From Norana najaformis (Eukaryota; Annelida; Clitellata; Crassiclitellata; Hormogastridae): a DNA stretch of 64,000 nt. This document shows positions 10,579 through 21,200 of this stretch, one piece after another. Below the pieces are notes generated by a model. It saw nothing but the letters and a program-made list of their open reading frames with translations, searched no databases and was not told the origin of the DNA. The first letter of the stretch is position 1; each line of letters begins with the position of its first letter. The position numbers were made by a program, and so were the translations under genes. The stretch covers positions 7,953,062 through 8,017,061 of the forward strand of contig OZ029927.1 of assembly GCA_964023275.1 (NCBI GenBank). Reading direction: 5' to 3'.

Positions 10579-12190
10579 AAAGTAAGTAAGTAAATATATT
10601 CTTTATTAACCAATAGCTAATCGCACATCGGTTTACAAGTATTTAAGAACACAAGAAAACTTAACATTCATACAACATTCTAAAAATAAAACATTTACGC
10701 GTTAAATTGTCAGCAGGAGGAATAATACGATCATGGGTGTGGGGCCGTAGGGAATAACAAAGGGTTTTAACTGGTGGGAGCAGCTGATGTAAGACATGAT
10801 TTGGATTGTTCAAGATTGCTTTAAAGAGACGAGCATCGGCTATGCCACAGAGTTCATCGAACGTTGTGGAGTCCCCAGGAAGACAGCGGAGACGCACAAG
10901 TCTCCGCATCAAAGCCTGGAGCCGAGCCCTGGCCTGTGCCCCAGCATAGCCCCACCACACGGGAGAGGCGTACATCATCCTGGCCAGTGTTGTGGCTCGG
11001 ACAACATCGTAGAGCCAAGGGCCAGTTAGGCTATGTGCTAAAAGAATTCGTATGGCATATAAAGACTGATGCGCCTGACTATGAATCCGAACAATATGAG
11101 AATCAAAATTTAACATACTCGATAGGGTAACATCCAGTATTGTCATCTCTGGTATCCTAGTTAAACCAGGAATAACATTAGGTAAAATTATTTGACGATT
11201 TCTCATTCTTGGCCGGTGAATTATCATTTCACATGTCTTTTTATGATTAAGTCTTAAGTTACAGGTGTCCGCCCAAAGAGTAATATGGTCCAGTTCAGCC
11301 TGAACCATCAAGCTATTGCAAGATGGTATAACAAGGTAACTATCATCAGCATATTTAAATAACCTATTGTTGGGTGCTAACGGCTTATACTTGGATATCG
11401 CAACTAGGAAGTTCACTGGTCCCAGACCTGAACCCTGAACAATACTGGAATTTATGCCAACTAAGGTAGAGACACAGTCGTTGAATTCGGTACAATGTTG
11501 TCGGTTGGTTAGGAAGGAAATTATCCAATTGTAAATGTGATCAGGAATAGCGAGATCAGCAAGTTTATCAGCGAGATAGGCAAGTCTTATTGTATCAAAG
11601 GCCTTTGAGAAGTCAAGGGATATGAGATGAACATATTGGTTAGAAGCGAGCAGTTCAGACAGATGGTGAGTAATAGAAATAAGGGCTGCAGACGTGGAAC
11701 CAGTAGGTCAGAATGCATATTGGTCAAAGAAGTCATGATTGAGTGATTGTTCAGTAAGAATAGGATAGAAGAATCTTCGAACAATATGTTTTTCAAGTAA
11801 TCGAGAGAGAATTGAAGTTATAGATATTGGGCAGAAATCGCTACACGAGGTAGGGTTCGGAACCCTGGGAACAGGAATGATGACACTATTTTTCCACTGA
11901 GGTGGATCTAAGGATGGATTGGTTAAGAAGAAAAGTGAGGGGTTTAGCCAGGATGGGTGCAGTGTTTTTCAGAAACAACATTGGTATCTCATCAAGTCCT
12001 GTGGCTGTCTGCCCAGCCGAATCAAGCAGTTTAAAAATTATAAATTCATCAAAGACATCATGGGCCCTAACTACCGTTGTGGATTTAAGCGGGAGAGAGG
12101 TATATTGTAGGTCTGTTGACATGTCCCTATAATACTGATTCAAGGACTCGGCGGTGATGCCGCAATCAGAGTACGAGATATATAGCTTCA
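10579..12190 (-). mobile_element. 5'-truncated non-LTR retrotransposon with reverse transcriptase (TTAC tail)
   Basis: On the minus strand the RT reads from about 12190: ATGLDEIPMLFLKN, then PPQWKNSVIIPVPRVPNP, SLDFSKAFDTI, VQGSGLGP, the catalytic FKYADDSYLV, and a C-terminal half through PVWWGYAGAQARARLQALMR to a stop at 10661. A short 3' UTR has AATAAAG and ends in a TTAC-repeat tail at 10579-10594. The ORF has one frameshift near 11890 (between NQSIL and DPPQWK) and one in-frame TGA near 11710, so this copy is dead; the 5' end including the endonuclease is missing. The clade is CR1/jockey-like by motif order; I cannot narrow it further. Confidence 0.85.
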
Positions 12191-13169
12191 ATTCTGTTGA
12201 AATTCAGCAGAAAAATGCAATGGAATGTAAGCATATTTGCACGTATATAGGTAAGTCTTATAGTGCCTTTTAAGTGGTTCACAAAAGTGCTTCTTGAATA
12301 AGCTGGTCCCCGTGATGTGGCTTTCATTGGGCGCTGTAGAAATCTCGGGATTATGCTTACGATTCTCGCCAGCGTAACTGATGTGAGTGTTCTAAGAATA
12401 CCAAGTTCGTCTATCATAAATAATGTTCGTTTAGCTGGAGAATGTTTGGCTAAATATGTAATTTCACGTTCAACTGATATTTTATGAAAATCGTAATTTA
12501 CCTATCAGTTCAATTCTACCACGAATCAAGGACGTATAATACACCACGAATCAACTTTGTGTTTTTATTTCTGCGCCAAACAATCACTGGAAGCCATGAT
12601 TGTCTTGCGCTTCATCATTCAGAGGGTTATCCGAATTTAGAAACTTAAACTGGTTTCAATAGTTTCCTGTTAGCAATGAATTTATATGTAGAAGTTTAAA
12701 TCCCTTTGTGAACAGCTGGCAGTCGTGGAATACTCCAGTATTTCAGCTACATGGCGGCCGGGGTGCTGCTTGAGGTTGGCGTCCTGCCGGGCGAGGCTCT
12801 CTGCAGGGTCGAGTCCATAAGTAGCATATTGGATACAGCGCTCGGCTTGTAACGCGGAGAGTATGGGTTCGAGCCTCCTCCGAGATGGTTACTGTGAAGT
12901 CACCTCGAGCAAGTCCTACACTCACAATTGCTCGGCGCCATCGATTGATGCTAAATCAGTATACAGAGGCGCCTAATAAAATGCCGAAATAATATAGAAA
13001 ACGTGTCTATTTACATTTTATGCAGATCGGGTGTCCACACTAAGTCATGCATCGATATGGTGGCCCGAGTCTTTGAAAATAATTATTATGTGATTTATGT
13101 TATAATTTTATTTTGCACTAAAGTTTTTTTCTTAAATTTTAAACTGCTGTTGTTTTTCTTCAAATTTCA
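12191..13169. other. Intergenic stretch with SINE copies
   Basis: Holds an antisense family A fragment (12265-12375) and a near-complete tRNA-like SINE S1 (12748-12993). The rest shows nothing that can be assigned. Confidence 0.4.
12748..12993 (+). repeat. tRNA-derived SINE S1 (AATAAT tail)
   Basis: The tRNA-like head holds a B-box-like 'gggttcgagcctcc', followed by 'gatggttactgtg', 'gagcaagtcct..cactcac', 'gcgccatcgattgatgct' and a tail 'ggcgcctaataaaatg..aataat'. Other copies: 52075-52190 (3' part), 55436-55605, 58045-58232 and 63355-63535. The last has the clearest A box (TAGCGGACTGGTTGGAGC) and B box (GGTTCAAGCC). Confidence 0.75.
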
Positions 13170-14155
13170 TACTAGCTATTGATTCCCCGTCATATTATAG
13201 CGCTTGACAGTTTGACTTGTCACTCGTCTATGCAGCTGTTGTCTGATGCCTTTGAAGAGCTGCAGTCTTGGATGGCAGCAAATAAACTTCTCCTTAACCC
13301 CTCAAAAACTGAATTTCTACTGCTTGGCACTCCTCAGCAACTTAAGAAATTCGAATGGCTTAAATCTGTAAAACTGGGTGATTCACTCATTGAGTTGACT
13401 GATACTGCTCGTGACTTGGGTGTTGTTTTCGATTCAGCCATGTCCCTCACAAACTATGTAAATGGTATTTGTAAGTCATCATATATGTATATTCGAGACA
13501 TACGCAGAATTAGGCATTATGTCCCCATGTCTTCCAGAATATCCTTTGCTAACGCATTGGTCTCCAGTCGTCTTCACTGTTGTAACTCCATTCTTGTTGG
13601 TATCACTAAATCAAACATGCAGAAACTCCAAAGAGTTCAGAACTCCTTGGCTAAAGCCATAACAAATACTTCTAAATATGGGCATATAACCCCTGTGCTT
13701 AAATCTTTACATTGGCTTCCTGTTCAGCAAAGGATTTGTTTCAAATTAGGACTTACAGTTTATAAAACGTTGAACTATGGCCAGCCACAATACTTGAAAT
13801 CAGTCCTTATTCCCCAGACTTACCATTATTCTGCAAGGTCATCTGATTGTCTTTCTCTGGTCATACCTTGGGCTAGAACTGTTCTTGGTAAACGAGCATT
13901 TTCGGTTGCTGGACCAAAATTTTGGAATTCGCTCCCTGTGTCTGTTCGTTCTGCTCAGTCGCTCCTGTCATTTCGTTCTCAACTTAAAACTTACCTGTTT
14001 CAAATTGCTTATCCATCATAGGTTGCCTCTCTGTCGTGCGGACTGACCTTCTGGATATCGACCTGATTGTGGCTTGGTTTTGGTGTGCCATCGGTTGATG
14101 CCTTGTGGATTAGACACTGGCGCATTAGAAGTTGCTAATTATTATTATTGATGCT
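13170..14155 (+). mobile_element. 5'-truncated L2-like LINE, RT C-terminal half
   Basis: An uninterrupted 280-codon frame (13179-14021) encodes the region after the YADD motif: LQSWMAANKLLLNPSKTEFL, ARDLGVVFDSAMSL, SSRLHCCNSILVG, LQRVQNSLAKAI, LHWLPVQQRI and the terminal FWNSLPVSVR plus FRSQLKTYLFQIAYPS. A roughly 130-bp 3' UTR follows, ending 'ggcgcattagaagttgctaattatt' as a TTATT-type tail. The open frame suggests a fairly recent insertion. Same-family 3' ends: 23435-23566 (plus), 7384-7480 (minus) and 51598-52060 (minus). Confidence 0.85.
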
Positions 14156-15237
14156 TTGCTGTTAAATATGCAACATCTACTGTTGTGTGTCTTATACGTG
14201 CTTCACGTGGAAGGACTGCTTTTAGGCTAGCATCTAGCATCCCAAATCAATGACCGCAGAGCAGAGCCATCCATACCGATATGGATGGCTCTGCCGCAGA
14301 GCCACTGGTCTCTTAGTTACAGCGCTTAAATCTGATAGGTTCTTAAAAATAGATGTTTTAGAATATTCTGCTAAAACAGAAAAATACAATCTGGATATAA
14401 TAGGTTCAGTTCATTTATCTACAATAAATCTATTTTTAGTTCAAGCAACTACGCAATAAAATATTTCAATAGTACATTGTACATTACGTTGTAGAACCAT
14501 CTGATTAAAGGAAGGCGCTACAACATTACATATAAACAACGATGTTGTAGCGCTATGCCTTATGAATAATGCGGCTGAGCGGTTTGTAAATTTTGATTTT
14601 TTTAAAGTAACGGTTACATTTACAAGGAATATCATTTTAAAGTTTGTTAAGTTGACTTTCAGTTGCTGCTGGGAGTTTTGTCGAAGAATTTAACGTATCT
14701 TGCATTAATTGTTTGGATTTATTCGTATTGTTTACGAATCTATAGCTAACTCACAAATTGCGATACGCGGTCGACTTAAATTGCCAGGCCAAACGTATAT
14801 ACCGAGTTCAACATATCTAGCCTATAAAGATCAGCTCAGAGTTTCAGAATAGCGCTAATTTGCAACTTCGAGGAAACTCAACCAGCCTACGTTGTATATG
14901 TAGCAGAATAATGTATACTTTGTGCAAGTTATATAACTGTTAGTATATTTGTATTGCCAATCGATTTTGTTTTGACTGAGCGGCTGTGAATAAACTTTCT
15001 TTCGGCGTGGTAGAAATTTCGAGTTTACGATAACGATATTTCGTATAAATGCTGTGGAAATTGTTCAGCAAGGACACATTAAGATGCGTAAGAAATGCGG
15101 TTTTCTGGTGTAGGACTCGTGCTAAGGTTGTAGTTTAGAGCCATAGATGAATACTTATTCGCTTTCTGATCCTGTTGCAACAAAACGTAATGAAATCGAA
15201 TTTGTGTTTATGTTTGTTCCTGTGGTAGTTCTTCACA
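14156..15237. other. Region upstream of SLF1
   Basis: Contains a strong hairpin (14261-14294) and an antisense family A fragment (14955-15035). No exon was identified. The SLF1 promoter should lie in the last few hundred bases, but no motif is distinctive. Confidence 0.4.
14261..14294. other. Perfect 14-bp inverted repeat (hairpin)
   Basis: The arm 'gcagagccatccat' at 14261-14274 and its exact complement at 14281-14294 flank a 6-nt loop 'accgat'. The bases 'ccgcagag' occur on both outer flanks in direct orientation. Confidence 0.8.
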
Positions 15238-18200
15238 ATGTCAGCAGAAAAGCGTTTTCTTTTCACTGGATTTGCATCTGCAGCAAAAAGAAAGCTTATA
15301 AGACAAATCAAGGATCTTGGAGGATGTGCTTTATCGCCAAAGGTAGAACAATGCTTCTTTTGTGTGCTTCTAGTCTGGAAAATCAGTTGCAAACTTTTAT
15401 GGCAGAGCAGTTTGCTATTCTAGCTATTTGTCACTTTATATGATAGATTGACCGTGGAGCATACTTGGCTTTTACGTAAAAGGTGCTTGATAAATTCCAG
15501 TGATTGATACAAGCTAAGCAACATGTATGCAGCATGTATTGTAATTGTAATTGTAATCTGACATTTATAAAGCGCCACTTCAAGAATAGACTCATCAGAG
15601 TAGTTATGTATGTTGCACCTATGTGTCTCATTTTAAGAAACTCACAAAGGCATTGCAATATGACTATCTGGCAGTTCTAAAAGGTGTCTCCTAAGATAAA
15701 CCTGGAATGTTTCTTCAACTGTTTGAGGCAAAAGAGTTTGATTTTTCAGTGGAAGATTGTTCTAGAAGGATGGTCCAGTGCACTAGAAAGTACACTGTGC
15801 TCAAATCAGTGTATGTTAGCATGGGACTATCAGATCTCTATGGCCACAGTTTTTCAATCCTTCTGGGTTAGGACAGGGATACGAAGCTGTCTGATGTATT
15901 CTGGGGTCGAACTGACTATAAAGGCTTGCTTGCTTACTTACTGTGAGAAAAGCCTAGGAATTTAAGTCTCTCCAACCATGAGCCAATGCACTGTCTCTTG
16001 CATATAGTTCAAACTTGCCAAAACTTTGGCAAGTTGACGATAGACCGGGCAGCACAGTTGAGAATGAATTCAAAACTTTAGCAGGCCTGCATGCAGGGAC
16101 TGAATTACAATGGTCCAAGCACGTATTGATTAAGGAATGAACGCGGACCAAAGCGGCTTCACAGGGGGAATTACTTTGAATGACCGTGACATGGCGCAGT
16201 TTACAAAAGCAGGACCTGCAGAGAGAGAGAATTGATGTCGGCCACAATTGGTAGCTATTTATCTTGGGGCACGCCAAGGTCTCGGGCAATGCGTGGCGGT
16301 TGCCGTTCCAGGAATCATCCTAGTACTAACCTCAACTTCATTTGTGGTCAGTTCTAGGCTAGGATATAGTAAACTGCACAGAATCCAAGGCCATCTGGAC
16401 CAACTCAGCCTGCCATACCTTCAGGGTCAGCATGCAAGAAAAACACAAGTTTAGAGGGTATTGTGGGATTGCTTTTAGCCTTTGAGTTCTTTTAATGGCT
16501 GGAGTATAATTTCATTCTTAAAATTAGCTCGGTTTCAACAGTAAAAGGCACTATGTTAAGCATCTGGATAGCTAATTGAACTAAGTAGGGCCTTCCGTGT
16601 TCCAGTCATGACATACGGAAAACAATTTTCCCCTTGCCGTGAACCAGCATGGAGTGAATCCCCAAACTTCCAGACTTGGGGCCAGTGACTCACAAGACAT
16701 GCTGCTTACAGTTGCTGAGAACCTCTTAGTGTGTTTGCTTTGCAGGGTTGGGAAAATGAGCTACATAAAGTCCTAACAGGGCTTTGAACCCTTCTGGGTT
16801 GACTATCCTGCATACTACCCACTAGACTGTCATGCACCATGTATTAACGTCTAGTATTGTAATGTATTCATTTTTATGTAATGTAAGGAATTCATATGAT
16901 ACCACTTGTTTATTGATGCAGGATTTAAAACCGAATGAAGAGTTCATCCTGATTTGCGCTCAACCAAAATGGACAGAGAAGTTCATCACAGCTTGTTCTT
17001 CTGGTCAGTTTTCTCTGCTCTAATCAGATGTAATTTTGTTAATTAATTAATTAAGTTAATTAATTTAAATAATCTCGTGGCTGTGTGTTCTAGCATTTGG
17101 TGCAGTAATGACTTAGCGCTGGTTCTTTGTACCAGTGAGTGCACTGATTTTACACTGTCAGTGGGAAGATCAGAGGAAGAGGTTGAACACTCGCCTATTT
17201 TATATGCTGAGGCTAAGAAACTGAAGTCACTACCACTTCATGTGCATAGCTGCCTCTCGGAGTTAGCTCAGATACTGGTCTTCTTCTTCAAGCGGTGGAA
17301 TTTGGTTTTGATTAGATTAGGTTACTTTAAGTGCTAGACTTTACTGTAAGTCTAATTGTAATTTGTTTGTCTTTACTGTAGAATTATAGTGTAAGCTGAG
17401 AGGTAAATAACAGTCCCTGTAATGCCAAGTCCATAGCCGACTAAACGTCGGTGAAAAGGAAATGAGTGCCTGTAAAACTGAGATATTTGACTGCATTTTC
17501 TTTCAAGCTGATCCATTGCGTATTGTGATGAAAGGACTGTAGAAGATTTCAGATTAGATGAGATTAGATTAGTGTTGTAATAAACCCTTCAAAAGGCTGA
17601 CTGACACCTCACTGTGGTGAAGGGATGAACAACTGAGTAAGGGAACACCTGCTGAGGCAGTGCCATCAGTGGTCGAAGTAGTGACTGCAGTACCACCTAA
17701 TGCTTTATTACAAGGTGGATTGGCTTAACAGGAAACCTTAAAGCGGTTGCCAGTGTGGGTGGCAACCTCGCTTTGAGATACCAAAGCAAGTCCCAAATAG
17801 TTTTATGCAGATTGTATGGTGAAAGATTGCCAGAATAGGTGAGTGCATGAGTGCCTTTTTATTGTTATTGTAATAGAACAGTTTTATAGCACTATTTTTT
17901 TCTAGAAAAATCTTCTGAAGCCCAGCCAAACAACCAAGGCAGTTAACTAAAGATTATTTAGTGGTGATTGTATCTGTTCTGCCCAGGCATGTGGATTCTC
18001 CAGCCCGATTTTGTTGAGAAGAGCAGCACATGTGGGTATTGGCTGAGAGAAAGCCAGTTTGAGTGGAGCATGCGAAAGCAAGATCTCTTAGGCAGCAGCT
18101 TTGGCGATGGACGTCTTCTGGAAGCACCACAGAGATGGAGGATACGGATCACCTCCAGTGGAAAGAAGGCGTTTCACGGATGGAACGTTCTGATCATGGT

Positions 18201-21200
18201 TAAGCAAAAAATGAACAAGGAGGCATATTCAAGGTCTGATTGTGATTTATCCATGCTTAAATAATTACAAATTCACCTAATTATTTATAAATACATCCAG
18301 CTTTGATGTGCTCGTGAATAATTCATTCTATGTTAATTTTTTACATATTTTTTTCAAGCTATTTATAGAATCACCCACAACAGTAGAATTCCTTAGTATT
18401 TTTTTTACTTAAATGGGGTGTGTAATAATCTGTGCTGAACTGTCAACCCAGAGGTCAGGAGTTCAAATGCCAGATAAATAGAAAGATATGTAAGGATTTC
18501 TGTTCTACTAGTGCTCCGTAGTGAGGCCACCAAAGGTGCACTGTTTATGACGATTAGACAGTGAGAGACTGTCCATTGTACGCCAAGGCTAAGAGAAATG
18601 AAGTTACTGATGCTACGTACCTTGGCTGCTTTTAGGGTTGACTGAACAGGCTGTTATTCTTCTCTTATACTTAGATTCAGCATAATATGATTCTAAGCTG
18701 TCAGGAGCATTGGGTTGAATGAGTAAACCTAAAAGGAACGATAATCTTAGACTTTATGCTTACTTTATTTCTACATAAGTTGAGCTTACAATCCTGATCT
18801 TCTTCAGGTTCTCTGCCCTCAGGCAGATTCAAATGTCTGATGATGCCATTCCTCTCTGAGCTTCTTCTTTCAGCCTGCTTTATCCATCTGTCATCTGCCA
18901 ATCCAGCGGCTTCTGTCTGGGTCTTCCTCTTGTCCTCCTGCCCCTCCATTCTGCCCTCGATGGTTCTCAAGAGTGAGTCCCCTCTCATCATCTATTTTCT
19001 CTGTCCCTCCTTATTGTTGCTGTCACAGATCTTTCTCTCCCACCTCTTTTCAGCACCTCCTCGTTTGTTATGTGCTCCATCGAACTAACTTTTTCCATCC
19101 TCTGCCAAATCCACATTTCGAAGGCCTCCAATCTCTTGATGTCCTCCTTCCTTATGGTCCACGTTTCGGATCCATACAACACCACACTCCATATCAGATC
19201 ACATTAGTGTAATCTTGTGCGTGCTGGATGTATTTTTCACCAGGATGCTGACCTTCGGAGGTGCAGTCGTTATTCGCAAGAGAGAGTGCCTCAGCAAAGA
19301 CATCTGGAAGTCGCTTACACATATTTTTATTGACGAAGACTTCTGCCTCCATCACGCTGATATCGTCAAGGACCTGATAAACGAGAGATTTCTGTGTCTG
19401 AGTCCAAACTACATTCGAGATTACATTGCCCAGGTGAGCACGGGCAAGGTGGTCAAGGTAAATGCTTCTCTTCCTATAGTTCTTACCCAGATCAGTTTGA
19501 AATCCGGTTTAGAAAGCTAATCAAATTTTTGTTTTATAACTCTTGTTCTCATTGTTTCCTACTAAACGATTTCTGTTTATTTTATATTTTTGTTAGAAAC
19601 ATATTTTGTTCATAAACACAGGATCCTGCTTATAACCTGGGTCAGTTTGAGATCTGGTTTAAAAGCTGATCAGTGTTACTTTCTTGGTGACATTTTGAGA
19701 TGTTATGAAAACATTTTTGTAACTATGTGCTTACATGGACTCAGAAGCGAACGCATTTGTGTCCTGCCTTTCTGAATAGCTGACACGCCACTTATGCGTA
19801 CAGTGACCAACGGTTCACCATATCATTGATCACAATAGATGTGTGCATGTGTGTATTTGAACATTTATGTTGTGCCTTTCAGAGGCTTTGAAATGGTTTC
19901 TAACAGATCTTATGATTTATTATTATTATTATGAAAGCTTTTAACGCATGCAAAGTCTCACAGGTATATGAATCAGAGGTGCGGTTAGTCGGTTGCCAGT
20001 TGAAAACAGATATCCAGATGTTAAGTTATGATAAGTTGAGAATGTTTCTTTGTATTGTAATCGTAATTGTAAATTTCTAGAGTGCCTGAACAAGAGAAAG
20101 TTTTTATGCTGTCCTGATTATGTTAAAGTTTTTTGGGAACAAAAAGTTTACCAGTAAGCAGGCAGTACTCAGATAACCAGAAAAGTCACCGCTGGTGGGT
20201 TCCTGCACACACATATTCCCATCCAGAGTTTACAGATGACATCTTAATCTGTTTCTGGCCAGGAAAACGTCTAAGCTGTTACTTAAACGATGTTCGTGTT
20301 ATCGTAATTATCTTATTTGTTTGTTTCGTTTGCAGCTGGAACCTCCAAATGTGAAAGATTATAACGTAGGCAGCCCAGATTTATTCCAGGCAGCACCTGC
20401 ACCGATGCTGCTCAAGACCTTAGTTGTCGGACTGTCTCCAAAGGATTCTGTGGAATGCACCCAGACAAGAAAGATTAAGGAAAAAACTGGTACACAGCTC
20501 CAAATGAGACATGGGGTTCAGGATGAACAAGTAGTGGAGGCTTTAAGAAAGTCGGTTGTGGAGTTGATGCCACCATCGTTTGTCAGTCCCCAGCAGAAGG
20601 AGCAGTTGCTGAAGCAGGATGCCATCATTGTTGTCAAGAGTTTTCAAGAGAATCTGCCCTGCAGGAAGTTGACAGAGGAACCAAAGATCGAGCAGCTTAA
20701 AGAGAAGTCTTTGTTGGTCAAATATTCCTCTAGAAAATGCGATGGAAAGACACGGAAAGACGATTCTTGTGTGGACTTGCAGTATAACGTTGTCTTTGAA
20801 GATATCTCCTCGAAGAAAACGTGCAACACATCTTCAGAGATCAGTTGTTCGAAAGAAACATTAGATTTGAGAGCAATCAATTCGAAGAAAAGAAGGATCC
20901 CAGACAATACCAGGTTAAGAGGTAAGCGAAAGAAAACTGTTCGACTCTTGTCGAATTTAACGAATGAGTTGCAACCTCACAAAATCAAGAAGAGAAGTTT
21001 GTTGCATAATCCTGTTTTAAGTGAAATGACGATGAAAACGAAGGGTGTCATAGCTGCCCAACACACGGAGAAAACTCGATTGAATGAGAAACCCATCGAG
21101 CCATTGTCAACTGAGTCAACTTTGTTTCATCGGCAACCACTCCTTCCAAGGCAGGTTGTGAATGAAATGACTTCATGTGTGAGAGCATTGCAGGCGAATC

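Larger units (their letters stand above)
15238..19433 (+). other. SLF1: SLF1 exons 1-4: tandem BRCT domains
   Basis: BRCT1 spans roughly residues 1-85: RFLFTGFAS opens the fold, LGGCALSPK is the G-G turn, and [10 protein letters not shown] carries the conserved Trp. The linker has [11 protein letters not shown], close to human WLDETTYEWGY. BRCT2 spans about residues 125-208: [31 protein letters not shown], and [15 protein letters not shown]. Exon 4 has two possible donors, at 19434 (GTGAGC) and 19458 (GTAAAT), which differ by eight codons in the same phase. Confidence 0.8.
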
